Below, one piece after another: positions 1 through 9,531 of a stretch of 16,160 nucleotides of DNA; position 1 is the stretch's first letter, and each line of letters begins with the position of its first letter. This DNA is from Xanthobacteraceae bacterium. GTDB taxonomy: Bacteria > Pseudomonadota > Alphaproteobacteria > Rhizobiales > Xanthobacteraceae. The stretch spans positions 1-16,160 of the forward strand of contig JASHYD010000555.1 in NCBI GenBank assembly GCA_030043175.1. The letters run 5' to 3'. The position numbers were made by a program, and so were the translations under genes. The notes below the pieces were generated by a model. It saw only the letters and a list, made by a program, of their open reading frames with translations. It was not told where the DNA came from and ran no database searches.

Positions 1-243
1 GTCTTCGCGGCAGCGCAAGGCGGCAGTCACGAGAACGGCCGTGACACTTTTGGGCACTCGCTCATCATCGATCCTTGGGGCCGCGTGCTCGCTGAGGGCG
101 AAGTTGACCCTGCCGTCGTGATCGCCGAAATCGATCCGGCCGCAGTCACGACCGCTCGGGCTCGCATCCCCTCGCTCCAGCATGGCCGACGCTTCGAAAT
201 TGTCGACCCGATGCAACAGCCGGCGCACCTTCATGTCGTTTGA
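1..243 (+). CDS. Carbon-nitrogen hydrolase (nitrilase/Nit2-like), C-terminal part
   Basis: The frame is open from the first base and ends in TGA at 241-243, giving the last 80 residues of a protein whose start lies outside the window. The segment AAQGGSHENGRDTFGHS followed by LIIDPWGRVLAE is typical of the nitrilase superfamily after the catalytic cysteine: the glycine/histidine-rich stretch precedes a beta hairpin that reads 'D-P-W/x-G-x-v-l-a'. Members hydrolyse amides such as alpha-ketoglutaramate or deaminated glutathione using a Glu-Lys-Cys triad. The triad lies upstream and cannot be checked, so the substrate is unknown. The DUF1178 gene starts 10 bases after the stop on the same strand, suggesting co-transcription. 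Confidence 0.85.
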   Translation, partial: VFAAAQGGSHENGRDTFGHSLIIDPWGRVLAEGEVDPAVVIAEIDPAAVTTARARIPSLQHGRRFEIVDPMQQPAHLHVV

Positions 244-253
244 GTGATCCGAA

Positions 254-745
254 ATGATCCGCTACACGCTCGTCTGCGAAAAGCGACACGAGTTCGAAAG
301 CTGGTTCGTTAACTCCGCCGCGTACGATAAGCAGGCAAGGCGGGGCCTGGTCACGTGTCCGGTGTGCAGCAGCAAAAATGTCGAAAAGGCCCTGATGGCG
401 CCGCGGCTCGCCCGCGCTGATGCGCCGCCGAGCCGCGAGACCGTTCAGGCACCGCCATCATCCTCCGAAGCCGCACCCGGTGCGGCGAAGCCGCCGACGC
501 CGGTTGCCATGATCTCGCCCCAGGAACAGGAGTTTCGCCGCAAGCTTCGGGAGCTGCGCGACCATCTTGTCAAGAATGCCGAGAACGTCGGGCCGCGGTT
601 TCCGGAGGAAGCGCGCAAGATGCATTACGGCGAGGCCAAGCACCGTTCGATTTATGGCGTCGCATCGCCGAAAGACGCTCAGGCCCTGCACGAGGAAGGC
701 ATCGAGTTCTCGCCGCTGCCGGTGCTACCGGACGAGCACAATTAG
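254..745 (+). CDS. DUF1178 family protein
   Basis: This 163-residue protein has the DUF1178 layout. A short N-terminal zinc-ribbon-like part carries Cys8 (LVCEKRHEFESWF) and the Cys35-x-x-Cys38 pair (TCPVC). A proline/alanine-rich linker at about residues 50-85 follows, and then a conserved C-terminal part with REL(R)DHLVKNAENVG, a basic patch, and HEEGIEFSPLPVLP at the end. The length is normal for the family. The function is not established; the cysteines suggest metal binding, which is inference. The gene follows the nitrilase-type gene closely, an arrangement I recall from other alphaproteobacteria. Its stop codon is 3 bases from the end of the convergent EamA gene, leaving no room for a separate terminator. 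Confidence 0.9.
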   Translation: MIRYTLVCEKRHEFESWFVNSAAYDKQARRGLVTCPVCSSKNVEKALMAPRLARADAPPSRETVQAPPSSSEAAPGAAKPPTPVAMISPQEQEFRRKLRELRDHLVKNAENVGPRFPEEARKMHYGEAKHRSIYGVASPKDAQALHEEGIEFSPLPVLPDEHN

Positions 746-748
746 CGC

Positions 749-1654
749 TCAATATGCCCAGATCAGCAGCACGACGCCGATCACGATCGTGATCACGCCT
801 GCGCCCTCCCGGGGCGAGGTCGGCTGCCGGAACACGAAGCGTGAAATCGCCTGGGCGAACAAGACTTCGACCAGCGCCAGGGTTCGCACATTGGCGGCGG
901 TCGCAAGCGCGAAAGCCAGAAACCAGAACTGCGAGGCCAAAGCACCCATGAAGCCGGCGAATATCGACGGCCGCCAGGCCGCAAAGATCGCCGTGAGCAC
1001 GGCCCGGTCGCGCAGCGCAAGATACACGGTCAGTAGTGTGGACTGGACCACGAGACCCGCCGCCACCGTAAAGGTCGCCGCCACGGCGTAGCTGGGCTGA
1101 TGCAGGCTCAAGATCGCACCGCGAAATCCGATGGCCGACAGGGCGAAGGCTGCGCCCGCCGAGAGGCCAAGGAGAGTCGGTCGCCAGCCGCTGCCCGCGG
1201 CGCTGCCGAGGGCACCGGGCTTCATCGACATGATGATGACGCCGACGGTGGCAATCCCGATCGCGGCCGCCATCATCGGCGTGACGGCATCGCCGAGAAA
1301 AAGAAGGCCAAAGACGGCTACCTGCACGGGCTCGGTCTTGATATACGCGATCGCCACCACGAAAGAACGCTCCCCCATCGCGGCGAGCATCAGCGCCGTG
1401 GCGGCGATCTGGGTGAGTGCCCCGCCGAGGAGCCACGGCCAGAACTCAAGGCTGGGGCGCGGCAGCGTGCCCCCTGTCGCGAGCAGCGCAAGCAGGAACA
1501 CCACGGCAAACGGGCAGCCGAACAGGAACCGCACCTGAGTTGCCCCGACTGTGCCGAGCTTGCCGGTCAGTTCCCGTTGCGCCGCATTACGTATTGTTTG
1601 GGCGGCGGCCGCGACGATCGTGAAGGCGGCCCAAAGCCAGCTGGAATCGGCCAC
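749..1654 (-). CDS. EamA/DMT-type membrane transporter
   Basis: The product is a hydrophobic protein of about 301 residues with some nine or ten membrane segments, arranged as two related halves as in the EamA (drug/metabolite transporter) family. The first half runs from SSWLWAAFTIVAAAAQ to VGVIIMSMKPG. The second begins near LLGLSAGAAFALSAIGFRG and ends with GVITIVIGVVLLIWAY. The acidic/aromatic step FVVAIAYIKTEPVQ in helix 4 is typical of EamA domains. The substrate cannot be told from sequence. The frame stays open to an ATG at 1723, but that would lie inside ubiG. The GTG at 1654, just past the ubiG stop, gives a normal length, and a TTG at 1660 overlapping that stop is the alternative. 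Coupling to ubiG translation is likely. Confidence 0.85.
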   Translation of the reverse strand: MADSSWLWAAFTIVAAAAQTIRNAAQRELTGKLGTVGATQVRFLFGCPFAVVFLLALLATGGTLPRPSLEFWPWLLGGALTQIAATALMLAAMGERSFVVAIAYIKTEPVQVAVFGLLFLGDAVTPMMAAAIGIATVGVIIMSMKPGALGSAAGSGWRPTLLGLSAGAAFALSAIGFRGAILSLHQPSYAVAATFTVAAGLVVQSTLLTVYLALRDRAVLTAIFAAWRPSIFAGFMGALASQFWFLAFALATAANVRTLALVEVLFAQAISRFVFRQPTSPREGAGVITIVIGVVLLIWAY

Positions 1655-1656
1655 TT

Positions 1657-2430
1657 TCAATCTGCCCGGGGCTTTTCGGCGGTCAGCATGTAGTTCACAT
1701 CCATGTCGGCCGACAGCCGCCATTGATCGACCAGCGGATTGTAGATGATGCCAGTTGCGTCGATGACCCGAAGGCCAGCCCGCGCCATGGCGCTCTCAAG
1801 TTCGCCGGGGAGGATAAATTTGTCCCACCGGTGAGTGCCCCGGGGCAGCCAGCGCAGGACGTATTCGGCGCCCACGATGGCGAGCGCGAAGCTTTTGAGC
1901 GTGCGGTTGAGGGTCGCGGCGATCATCAGCCCGCCCGGCTTGACCATCTCGGAACAGCAGCGCACGAACAGACCGACGTCGGCAACGTGCTCGACCACTT
2001 CCATGGCCAACACCACCTCGAAGCGCTCGCCGGCGCCGGCGAGGGCCTCGGCGGCTGCGGCCCGATAGTCGATGGTAAGGCCAATCCGCTGCGCGTGCAG
2101 CTGAGCAGCCTTGATGTTGGCGGGGGATGGATCGGCCCCGACGACACTGGCGCCAAGCCGCGCCAGCGGCTCACACAAAAGCCCTCCGCCACAGCCGATA
2201 TCGAGAACGCGCAGGCCATCGAGGCAGGGCGGATGGCCGGCGTTGCGGCCGAACTGCCGACACACCGCATCGCGGATAAAGGCGAGCCGGACCGGATTGA
2301 ACCTGTGCAGCACCCCCATTTTTCCGTGCGGATCCCACCACTCTTCGGCAAATCTCGCGAAGCGGCCGACCTCGGCCGCATCGACGGTAGCGTCCACAAG
2401 GACATCTGAAGGTTTCGTTTGCTCGGCCAT
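1657..2430 (-). CDS. ubiG: Ubiquinone biosynthesis O-methyltransferase
   Basis: This 257-residue class I SAM-dependent methyltransferase performs the two O-methylations of the ubiquinone ring at the membrane face. The N-terminal block [26 protein letters not shown] is the UbiG signature. The SAM-binding glycine loop VLDIGCGGG is at residues 75-83, the acidic end of strand 2 is GADPSPANI near 98-106, and the motif AMEVVEHV is at 142-149. The late motif FILPGEL and the ending [15 protein letters not shown] match family members, and the length is normal. The downstream EamA gene starts at the stop codon. The gene is divergent from lysC with 160 bases between the two ATGs, so promoters for both probably lie at 2431-2590. 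No strong ribosome-binding site is visible before the ATG. Confidence 0.95.
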   Translation of the reverse strand: MAEQTKPSDVLVDATVDAAEVGRFARFAEEWWDPHGKMGVLHRFNPVRLAFIRDAVCRQFGRNAGHPPCLDGLRVLDIGCGGGLLCEPLARLGASVVGADPSPANIKAAQLHAQRIGLTIDYRAAAAEALAGAGERFEVVLAMEVVEHVADVGLFVRCCSEMVKPGGLMIAATLNRTLKSFALAIVGAEYVLRWLPRGTHRWDKFILPGELESAMARAGLRVIDATGIIYNPLVDQWRLSADMDVNYMLTAEKPRAD

Positions 2431-2590
2431 GTTAACGATTTCGTCTCATCGCGTTGGTTGCACTCGCCGCCGCGCGAGAACAGGAAGGGGGTGAGGTTGC
2501 GGCTCCGCTAGCCCACCGTTATGTATACGCGCCATTTTGCCCCCGCCCACCCCCGCCATGCGGGCAGACAGAGAAAATTTGAGTTCCCTT

Positions 2591-3844
2591 ATGGCTCGAT
2601 TGGTCATGAAGTTCGGTGGCACCTCAGTGGCCGATATCGAGCGGATCCGTAACGCCGCGCGACATGTCAAGCGCGAGGTCGATGCCGGTCATGAGATTGC
2701 GGTTGTGGTCTCGGCTATGTCGGGGGCCACCAATCGGCTTGTGGAATGGTGCCGCGAAACGTCTGCCCTGCATGATGCCCGTGAATACGATGCGGTGTTG
2801 GCCTCCGGCGAGCAGGTTACGGCGGGTCTGCTCGCCATCGCGCTGCAGGCTATCGGCATCGCCGCACGATCTTGGCAGGGTTGGCAACTGCCCGTTATCA
2901 CCTCCGACGCCCATGCGTCAGCCCGCATCCTTAGCATCAATGGCGACGAGCTGATAAAGCGTCTGCGCGAACGCAATGAGGTCGCGGTCATTTCCGGGTT
3001 CCAGGGTATCCACCCAGAGACCAGCCGAATCACCACCCTGGGTCGCGGGGGTTCCGATACCTCAGCAGTGGCGGTCGCGGCCGCCATAGGGGCCGATCGC
3101 TGCGATATCTACACTGACGTTGATGGCGTCTACACGACCGACCCTCGTGTGGTCCCGAAAGCGCGGCGGCTTGATCGTATCGCATTCGAAGAAATGCTCG
3201 AGCTTGCCTCTCAGGGCGCCAAGGTACTCCAGGTGCGCTCGGTCGAACTCGGCATGGTCCACCAAGTACCTATATTCGTCCGATCGAGCTTCGATTCGCC
3301 GGATGGCATCGATTCGCACAAGTACCCGCCAGGGACCTTGATTTGCGACGAGGAGGAACTCGTGGAACAGCAGGTCGTCACCGGAATCGCTTTTTCCAAG
3401 GACGAGGCGCAGATCTCGATCCGCAATGTTCAGGATAAGCCGGGCGTGGCGGCGAATATTTTCGGCCCGCTGGCTGACGCCAACATCAATGTGGACATGA
3501 TCGTCCAGAACGTGTCGGCGGACGGCGCCACCACTGATCTTACTTTTACGGTGCCCGCCGCCGATTTCGAGCGCGCCAAGGAGACGATCTCCGCCGCAAG
3601 GGCGCAGATCGGCTATGAGCGCCTCGATGGCGCAACCGACGTTACGAAGGTTTCCGTCATCGGCGTCGGCATGCGCAGCCATGCTGGCGTGGCGGCCAAG
3701 GCCTTTCGATCCCTCGCTGACCGCGGCATCAATATTCGCGCTATCACGACCTCGGAAATCAAGTTCTCTCTGCTGATCGATTCCGCCTACACGGAACTCG
3801 CGGTTCGGACCTTGCATTCGCTGTACGGGCTGGATAAATCGTGA
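2591..3844 (+). CDS. lysC: Aspartate kinase (aspartokinase)
   Basis: The 417-residue product phosphorylates aspartate, the first step toward lysine, threonine, methionine and diaminopimelate. The N-terminal kinase signature KFGGTS is at residues 7-12, ASGEQVTAGLLA at about 72, TTLGRGGSDTSAVAVA near 147 and DIYTDVDGVYTTDPR near 175. Two C-terminal ACT domains follow, beginning around VTGIAFSKDEAQISI and VTKVSVIGVGMRSHAG. Both bind regulatory amino acids in this family, so feedback control by lysine and/or threonine is expected. The length fits the monofunctional ACT-type class. The frame is open to a 2537 ATG, but the start at 2591 places the conserved MARLVMKFGG block at the N-terminus as in homologues. 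No thrA-like dehydrogenase domain is fused. Confidence 0.96.
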   Translation: MARLVMKFGGTSVADIERIRNAARHVKREVDAGHEIAVVVSAMSGATNRLVEWCRETSALHDAREYDAVLASGEQVTAGLLAIALQAIGIAARSWQGWQLPVITSDAHASARILSINGDELIKRLRERNEVAVISGFQGIHPETSRITTLGRGGSDTSAVAVAAAIGADRCDIYTDVDGVYTTDPRVVPKARRLDRIAFEEMLELASQGAKVLQVRSVELGMVHQVPIFVRSSFDSPDGIDSHKYPPGTLICDEEELVEQQVVTGIAFSKDEAQISIRNVQDKPGVAANIFGPLADANINVDMIVQNVSADGATTDLTFTVPAADFERAKETISAARAQIGYERLDGATDVTKVSVIGVGMRSHAGVAAKAFRSLADRGINIRAITTSEIKFSLLIDSAYTELAVRTLHSLYGLDKS

Positions 3845-4006
3845 TTATGATGCATCGCAACATTGCCTTTCGCCTTGCGGCCCGCACGCTTCATTCGCTA
3901 TAGCCATGGGGTGCGGCGCCGCTGTGCCGGAGCGTGCGCCATTTCCTTAATGTAAGCCTGTTAGGGGCAAGCCGGCTTGGACATTCGGCCTGAGGGACCT
4001 CACGCC

Positions 4007-6274
4007 ATGCGCGGCGCGCTGGGCGGTCCGCGTGTATTGTTGCGCCGGCTTCGCGAAGTGATGGCGGAACGGGTCAGCGCGCAGGACCGCCTTGACAAGA
4101 TCGTAGTGCTGATTGCCGCCAACATGGTGGCGGAGGTGTGTTCCGTCTACGTGCTGCGCGTTGACGCGACGCTTGAACTGTACGCCACCGAGGGCCTCAA
4201 CCGCGAAGCCGTCCATCAGACTGTGATGGGGTCGGACGAAGGGCTGGTCGGCCTGGTGGCGAGCGAAGCCGCCGCTGTCAACCTCTCCGACGCGCAGGCG
4301 CACCCGGCGTTCTCGTATCGGCCAGAAACCGGCGAAGAGATCTACCATTCCTTCCTCGGAGTGCCGATCCTGCGTGCCGGCAACACGCTGGGCGTGCTGG
4401 TAGTGCAGAACCGGGCGCGCCGGACTTATTCGGAGGAAGAGGTCGAGGCGCTCCAGACCACCGCGATGGTGCTGGCGGAAATGATCGCGTCCGGCGAACT
4501 CGCGGCGCTTGCGCAGCCGGGCGCCGAACCTGCCGTGCGCCGCAGCCTGCGACTTCAAGGCTCCGTGCTCAATGAAGGCATTGCGCTAGGCCACGTGGTC
4601 CTGCACGAGCCGCGCGTCATCATCACCAACTTCATTGCAGACGATATAGCGAAGGAACGCGCGCGCCTTGAGACCGCAATCACGGCGCTGCGCGCCGATC
4701 TCGATGCCATGCTCGAGCACGGGGATGTAGCGGAAGGCGGCGAGCATCGCGCAGTCCTTGAAGCCTATCGCATGTTCGCCCATGACCGCGGCTGGGTGCA
4801 CAAACTCGAGGAAGCAGTCCTGACGGGCCTCACCGCAGAGGCCGCGGTTGAGCGCGTACAGTCCGACACCCGCGCCCGCATGCTGCGGCAGACCGACCCC
4901 TATCTGCGCGAACGCCTGCACGATCTCGACGATCTGGCAAACCGCTTGCTGCGACAATTGCTCGGCCGCGATCACGCACCGGCCCGCGAACATCTGCCGG
5001 AAAACGCTATTATCGTGGCGCGATCGATGGGACCGGCGGCCCTGTTGGACTACGACCGCAAGCGCCTGCGCGCACTGGTGCTTGAGGAGGGCGGGCCCAC
5101 ATCCCACGTGGCGATCATCGCTCGCGCGCTCGGCATTGCTGCGGTCGGTGAAGTCAACAATGCGATCGGCTTCGTCGATTCCGGCGACGCCGTCATTGTC
5201 GATGCCACCACCGGCGAACTCCACGTGCGCCCCTCACCTGATCTCGAAGCCTCCTATATCGAGAGGGTGCGGGTGCGGGCGCGACGACAACTCCAGTATC
5301 AGGCGCTGCGTGACAAGCCTTGTGTGACGCGAGACGGCGTCGAGATATCACTGTTGCTCAACGCCGGACTGCTGGTCGATTTGCCGCACATCGAGGAAAC
5401 CGGAGCTTCCGGAGTCGGCCTGTTCCGTACCGAATTGCAGTTCATGGTGGCGGGCCAGTTTCCGCGGACCGGCGAGCAGCTTTCGCTATACCGGTCCGTG
5501 CTGGATGGCGCGGGGGGGCGTCCGGTCACATTCCGCACCCTCGATGTCGGCGGCGACAAAGTGCTGCCCTACATGCGCATTGTCGAGGAAGAAAATCCTG
5601 CGCTCGGTTGGCGCGCGATCCGCTTGGGTCTCGACCGCCCGGCCCTCCTGCGCAGCCAGATTCGCGCATTGCTGCGCGCCGCACTCGGACGTGACCTCAA
5701 AATGATGTTTCCGATGGTTGCCACGGTGCGCGAGTTCGATGAAGCCAAGCAGTTGGTGGAGCGCGAGCTGACGTACCTGCGCCGACACAACCATAGGCTC
5801 CCGGAGCGGGTCGAGATCGGCGCGATGGTGGAAGTGCCCTCGTTGCTCTATCAGCTCGACGAGCTGTTGGATCGTGTGGACTTTCTCTCGGTCGGCTCAA
5901 ACGACCTTGCTCAGTTCCTGTTTGCCGCCGATCGCGGCAATCCACGCGTGAGCACGCGCTTTGACGAGCTGTCGATGCCCATGCTGCGCGCCCTGCGCGA
6001 CATCGCCGAGCGCGGTGAAGCCCATGGAAAACCAGTGACGGTGTGCGGCGAGATGGCGTCGAAGACCGTGAGCGCGCTCGCACTCATTGCGCTGGGATAC
6101 CGAAAGTTGTCGCTCGTTCCGTCCGCGGTGGGTCCCGTCAAGGCGATGGCCCTGGAACTCGATGTCAGCAAGGCCGCAGCTCTGGTGCGGGCTCTGATCT
6201 CGGGTCGAGAGGGCGGCATGTCGATCCGCGACAAATTGATCGCCTTTGCGGAAACAGAAGGCATTCCCCTGTAA
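4007..6274 (+). CDS. ptsP: Phosphoenolpyruvate-protein phosphotransferase, nitrogen PTS enzyme I (EI-Ntr)
   Basis: This 755-residue protein has a GAF domain (about residues 15-160), the PEP-utilising N-terminal domain (about 180-300), the mobile phosphohistidine domain, and a C-terminal PEP-binding TIM barrel. The phospho-accepting histidine is His367 in [19 protein letters not shown]. The barrel shows [12 protein letters not shown], the metal-site stretch [18 protein letters not shown] and the cysteine motif [10 protein letters not shown]-Ntr passes phosphate from PEP to NPr and then EIIA-Ntr, a regulatory relay linking nitrogen and carbon state; glutamine sensing by the GAF domain is known for relatives. 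A TTG in frame at 3977 would add ten residues, but ATG 4007 has a good ribosome-binding site (GAGGGA at 3992-3997) and matches the usual N-terminus. NPr and EIIA are not in this window. Confidence 0.95.
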   Translation: MRGALGGPRVLLRRLREVMAERVSAQDRLDKIVVLIAANMVAEVCSVYVLRVDATLELYATEGLNREAVHQTVMGSDEGLVGLVASEAAAVNLSDAQAHPAFSYRPETGEEIYHSFLGVPILRAGNTLGVLVVQNRARRTYSEEEVEALQTTAMVLAEMIASGELAALAQPGAEPAVRRSLRLQGSVLNEGIALGHVVLHEPRVIITNFIADDIAKERARLETAITALRADLDAMLEHGDVAEGGEHRAVLEAYRMFAHDRGWVHKLEEAVLTGLTAEAAVERVQSDTRARMLRQTDPYLRERLHDLDDLANRLLRQLLGRDHAPAREHLPENAIIVARSMGPAALLDYDRKRLRALVLEEGGPTSHVAIIARALGIAAVGEVNNAIGFVDSGDAVIVDATTGELHVRPSPDLEASYIERVRVRARRQLQYQALRDKPCVTRDGVEISLLLNAGLLVDLPHIEETGASGVGLFRTELQFMVAGQFPRTGEQLSLYRSVLDGAGGRPVTFRTLDVGGDKVLPYMRIVEEENPALGWRAIRLGLDRPALLRSQIRALLRAALGRDLKMMFPMVATVREFDEAKQLVERELTYLRRHNHRLPERVEIGAMVEVPSLLYQLDELLDRVDFLSVGSNDLAQFLFAADRGNPRVSTRFDELSMPMLRALRDIAERGEAHGKPVTVCGEMASKTVSALALIALGYRKLSLVPSAVGPVKAMALELDVSKAAALVRALISGREGGMSIRDKLIAFAETEGIPL

Positions 6275-6287
6275 CCGAAGAGGTTTG

Positions 6288-7382
6288 ATGCTTCCCGAAA
6301 CCAAACTCGATATCATGCTGGCGCGCCACGCGGCGTTGGAGGCGGAACTCTCCCACCCGCTCGGGGCGGACGCCTATGTGAAACTGACCCGCGAACTTGC
6401 CGAGATCGCCCCGGTCGTGGAAAAGGTGAAAGCCTATCGGAGTGCGCTGGCCGATCTCGCCGATCTCGATGCGATTATCGCCGATACGGCGACTGAGCCG
6501 GACTTGCGCGCCGTCGCGGACGCCGAGAAACCGGTCGTCGAAGCCCGCCGCGACGCACTCGAGCGTGATATACGACTGGCGCTAATCCCCAAGGATGCGA
6601 TGGATGACAAGAACGTCATTCTGGAGATCCGCGCCGGGACCGGAGGCGACGAAGCAGCGCTATTCGCCGGCGACCTGTTTCGGATGTATGAGCGCTACGC
6701 AGCAAACCACGGCTGGAGGGCGGGCATTCTTTCCGCCAGCGACGGCACCAAGGGCGGTTATAAGGAGATTATCGCCGAGATAGCCGGACGCGGCGCTTTT
6801 GCACGGCTTAAATTTGAATCGGGCGTGCACCGCGTGCAGCGCGTTCCCGATACCGAAGCTTCGGGCCGAATACATACTTCGGCCGCAACCGTTGCGGTGC
6901 TGCCGGAAGCCGAGGACGTCGACGTTGGCATCGACGAGAAGGACCTGCGCATCGAGACCATGCGGTCCCAGGGCGCTGGCGGTCAGCATGTCAACAAGAC
7001 TGAATCGGCGATTCGCATCACCCATCTTCCAACCGGCATCGTGGTGATGATGCAGGAGGAACGCTCCCAACATCGCAACCGCGCCAAAGCTATGGGCCTG
7101 CTGCGCGCCAAACTGTACGATCTCGAACGCCAGCGCCTTGACGCCGCGCGCGCGGCCGAACGCCGCGGCCAGGTCGGAACTGGCGACCGCTCCGAGCGTA
7201 TCCGAACCTACAATTTCCCCCAGGGTCGTGTCACCGATCACCGCATCAGCCTGACCCTTCACAAGCTGCCACAGGTGATCGAGGGCGAAGCACTGGACGA
7301 GATTATCGATGCCTTGATTACGGAACATCAAGCCTCGCTGCTGGCCGCGCAGGACCAGCCGCAAGCCCGAGCGCAGCCGTGA
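6288..7382 (+). CDS. prfA: Peptide chain release factor 1
   Basis: The 364-residue RF1 recognises UAA and UAG stop codons on the ribosome. The stop-codon-reading tripeptide region reads [19 protein letters not shown], with P187-D-T189 fitting the RF1 P-x-T pattern rather than the RF2 S-P-F pattern. The catalytic GGQ is at residues 231-233 within [17 protein letters not shown]. An RF1-type coiled N-terminal domain and a C-terminal [18 protein letters not shown] block are both present. ATG 6288 was chosen over an in-frame upstream ATG at 6246, because the latter lies inside ptsP and 6288 is preceded by GAAGAGG at 6277-6283. The gap to ptsP is 13 bases. The stop overlaps the prmC start by 4 bases (GTGA). 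Confidence 0.97.
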   Translation: MLPETKLDIMLARHAALEAELSHPLGADAYVKLTRELAEIAPVVEKVKAYRSALADLADLDAIIADTATEPDLRAVADAEKPVVEARRDALERDIRLALIPKDAMDDKNVILEIRAGTGGDEAALFAGDLFRMYERYAANHGWRAGILSASDGTKGGYKEIIAEIAGRGAFARLKFESGVHRVQRVPDTEASGRIHTSAATVAVLPEAEDVDVGIDEKDLRIETMRSQGAGGQHVNKTESAIRITHLPTGIVVMMQEERSQHRNRAKAMGLLRAKLYDLERQRLDAARAAERRGQVGTGDRSERIRTYNFPQGRVTDHRISLTLHKLPQVIEGEALDEIIDALITEHQASLLAAQDQPQARAQP

Positions 7383-8248
7383 GCGACGCCGCCCTCTGCG
7401 TCGACGCGGTCCGCCGCAAAGTCGCGCAGCGTTTTCGTGACCACGGGCTCGATACCCCCGATCTCGACGCGCGAATCCTGGTTGGCCACGCGCTCGGCCT
7501 CGACCGCACCGCCCTCATGCTCGCGGGGGATCGGCGGCTTGAGGCCGCGGAGATCGCTCGGATCGAAACGCTGGGAGCGCGGCGGCTGCGCCGCGAACCA
7601 ATCGCGCGCATTACCGCGACGAAGGAATTCTGGGGCCTGCCGTTAACGATCACGCCTGACGTGCTGGTGCCGCGCCCGCAGACCGAAACCGTCGTCGAGC
7701 AGGCCCTGGCGGCAGTTGATCGAATCGGGGGACGGCGCGCTTTGCGCATAGCCGATCTCGGGGTCGGTTCGGGAGCGATTCTGATTGCCCTGTTGGCGGA
7801 GTTGCCGAACGCATGCGCAGTTGGCACCGATCGCGATCCCGCGGCTCTTGCGCTTGCGCGCGTAAACGCGCGCCGCCTGGGCGTTGCGGCGCGGGCGGCA
7901 TTCGTCGCCTGCGATTTTGGCGCCGCAGTGGCGCCTGGTTGCGACCTCGTCGTCACCAATCCTCCCTATATTCGGACAGACGAGATCGCCGAGCTCGAAC
8001 CGGATGTGCGCGAATTCGATCCCCGCAGCGCGATTGACGGCGGCATCGACGGGCTTGCGGCCTATCGTGTGATCGCGATCCACGCCCGGCACATGCTTGT
8101 CCCAGGCGGGCACCTGATCGCCGAGATCGGCAAAGGCCAGGGCGACGCGGTCGCTGCCTTGTTCGCCGCCGCAGGTTTTGGCGGCATCGGCATTGTGCCG
8201 GATCTCGACGGCGTTTCGAGAGTGGTGGTAGCAGTCCACAACCCATGA
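7379..8248 (+). CDS. prmC: Release factor glutamine N5-methyltransferase
   Basis: This 289-residue SAM-dependent methyltransferase modifies the glutamine of the GGQ motif in release factors; its substrate RF1 is encoded immediately upstream. An N-terminal helical recognition domain (residues 1-90) is followed by [13 protein letters not shown], where most homologues read PRPETE. The SAM loop DLGVGSGAI starts at residue 126, and the substrate-gripping NPPY is at 194-197 followed by [18 protein letters not shown]. The usual C-terminal [10 protein letters not shown] and [10 protein letters not shown] segments are present. The start is GTG, forming a GTGA overlap with the prfA stop, so translational coupling is likely. 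The following 539 bases contain no gene I can support. Confidence 0.95.
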   Translation: MSDAALCVDAVRRKVAQRFRDHGLDTPDLDARILVGHALGLDRTALMLAGDRRLEAAEIARIETLGARRLRREPIARITATKEFWGLPLTITPDVLVPRPQTETVVEQALAAVDRIGGRRALRIADLGVGSGAILIALLAELPNACAVGTDRDPAALALARVNARRLGVAARAAFVACDFGAAVAPGCDLVVTNPPYIRTDEIAELEPDVREFDPRSAIDGGIDGLAAYRVIAIHARHMLVPGGHLIAEIGKGQGDAVAALFAAAGFGGIGIVPDLDGVSRVVVAVHNP

Positions 8249-8590
8249 CCCCGGTGCAGGTGCCAAACGCAAAAATGCAGAAAAAAATGCTTGGATTATC
8301 GGTCAAGACCGACTACGTTTCTTCCACGGGATGGACCTAAGGTTCAATTGACGCCACACAGACGGCCCGGAGCACGGCTCGGCGAGGCAGTTGGCGCAAA
8401 ATGAGATGGATAACACCGACATCGGCAAGAGAGTGGTATCGGCGTTAACGCGATCACCGGTCCTTCTCTCGCCGCGGAAGTCTCGCATACGAGAACTTGA
8501 AATCGGGAAACTTAGGTTCGAGATGCTTCATCGGTTAAGACGAATTGTCGCGGTTGAGTCGTGGCAGTCGTGATGGAAGGTGGGCAGCGC
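8249..8590. other. Intergenic stretch downstream of prmC, no gene recognised
   Basis: I see no supported gene here on either strand. Short frames such as 8391-8573 (+) and 8303-8488 (-) have no recognisable composition or ribosome-binding site. A perfect 6-base-arm palindrome (TCGGTC AA GACCGA) lies at 8299-8312, about 50 bases after the prmC stop. It could be a weak hairpin or an operator, but no T run follows directly, so I do not call it a terminator. Confidence 0.5.
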
Positions 8591-8757
8591 CGCGGTTCTA
8601 CCGCGAGCAGGGTCTGAGCTACGATTAAACCTCTATTCGCGCTGGCATTCCGGCTGAATGCCGGGAATGATTTTTGCCGCGGGCAAAGGCTGCGGGGCCG
8701 GCCGTATTCTTTCGGGAATACGGCCGGGACTGAGGGAACAGGCGGCGCGTCGCCGCC
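8591..8757 (+). promoter_or_regulatory. Hairpin-rich 5' leader of the DUF4167 gene, candidate cis-acting RNA
   Basis: Five perfect stem-loops follow one another within 167 bases upstream of the DUF4167 start. Their arms are 8591-8596/8600-8605 (6 bp), 8644-8650/8656-8662 (7 bp, loop CGGCT), 8673-8678/8682-8687 (6 bp), 8698-8709/8716-8727 (12 bp, closing on a UUCG-type loop) and 8741-8747/8751-8757 (7 bp). The 12-bp hairpin is the strongest and is not followed by a T run, so it is not a simple terminator. The arrangement looks like a structured mRNA leader or a small RNA gene. It matches no RNA family I can name from sequence. Transcription from upstream is assumed, and the promoter is not identified. 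Confidence 0.5.
8698..8727 (+). repeat. 12-bp perfect inverted repeat with UUCG-type loop
   Basis: The arms 8698-8709 and 8716-8727 are exact reverse complements (CCGGCCGTATTC and its complement). The six loop bases TTTCGG can close further with a U-G pair around UUCG, an unusually stable tetraloop in RNA. The hairpin lies 61 bases before the DUF4167 ATG. There is no T tract after it, so read-through into the gene is expected. Confidence 0.85.
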
Positions 8758-8787
8758 TTCAATTGAGGATTGGCAAAGACGCTAGTC

Positions 8788-9513
8788 ATGAGAAATCAGC
8801 AAAACAAGCGTATGCGCGGGCGAAACCGCAAGAGTCACAATCCGCTCACACGGGTCTACGAGTCGAACGGACCGGATGTCAAAATTCGAGGCACCGCTTC
8901 CCACATCGCCGAGAAATACCTGCAACTTGCACGTGATGCGCAGTCGTCGGGAGACCCGGTTTCCGCGGAGAACTATCTGCAGCACGCGGAGCACTATTTC
9001 CGCCTCATCGCCGCAGCGCAGGATCAGTACCGTCAGGCTGCTCCCTTCTTCCGCAGCGAGGGGGCAATAGACGGCCGCGACGAGACGCGTGACGACATGG
9101 TCGACGACGTGGACGATGAGCCGGCTGGTCTGCCGGGCGTGGGCGAGCAACCCGCCTTCGGTCCACGTGATCCACAGCCCTATCTGCCGCGCGATGCGCA
9201 GTTCTTCCAGCCACGCGAACAACTTCGCGAGCAGCCGAGCTTTGGCGGTCGCCATTCGCAGCAGGCTGCCAAAGACGAGGAGAGCAACGTCGAGCGCCTG
9301 CCTTCCTTTATCACCGGTGGCGCTCCTGTCGCGCAGATCGCATCGCCCCCGGCGCATCAGGGATACGGTCAAAACGGCTTCGAGGGACAGGGCGACCGGT
9401 TTCCGCTGCATCGGCGGCGGCGCCGTCATCGCGGGCCGCGCAGCGATCTAGCTCAAGGCGGGCAGGGTGACGGCGAGGATGGCGCGCACAATACGCGCCA
9501 GAGCGGAGATTGA
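8788..9513 (+). CDS. DUF4167 domain-containing protein
   Basis: The 241-residue product carries the alphaproteobacterial DUF4167 domain in its first 85 residues. A basic arginine/asparagine start (QNKRMRGRNRKSHNPLTRVYES) is followed by GPDVKIRGTASHIAEKYLQLARDA and AENYLQHAEHYFRLIAAAQ. The rest is charged, glutamine/proline-rich and probably disordered, with a LPSFITGG motif near the end and an RRRRRHRG basic patch close to the C-terminus. The biochemical role is not established; the basic N-terminus suggests nucleic-acid contact, which is inference. ATG 8788 is chosen because homologues begin MRxxQNKRMRG. The TTG at 8770 sits one base from a GAGG and is too close to use it. The gene ends 18 bases from the convergent methyltransferase gene. 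Confidence 0.9.
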   Translation: MRNQQNKRMRGRNRKSHNPLTRVYESNGPDVKIRGTASHIAEKYLQLARDAQSSGDPVSAENYLQHAEHYFRLIAAAQDQYRQAAPFFRSEGAIDGRDETRDDMVDDVDDEPAGLPGVGEQPAFGPRDPQPYLPRDAQFFQPREQLREQPSFGGRHSQQAAKDEESNVERLPSFITGGAPVAQIASPPAHQGYGQNGFEGQGDRFPLHRRRRRHRGPRSDLAQGGQGDGEDGAHNTRQSGD

Positions 9514-9531
9514 GTTCAAGGAAAGACCGCT

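Noticed and set aside
570..1436. Long minus-strand frame of 288 codons
   Set aside because: It is a shadow of the EamA transporter and DUF1178 genes; arginine-rich with no recognisable motif.
3062..3817. Minus-strand 251-codon frame opposite lysC
   Set aside because: It lies wholly within the clearly recognised aspartate kinase gene; composition is that of antisense high-GC codons.
8299..8312. Palindrome TCGGTC AA GACCGA as prmC terminator
   Set aside because: The loop is too small for the full stem in RNA and no T run follows directly.
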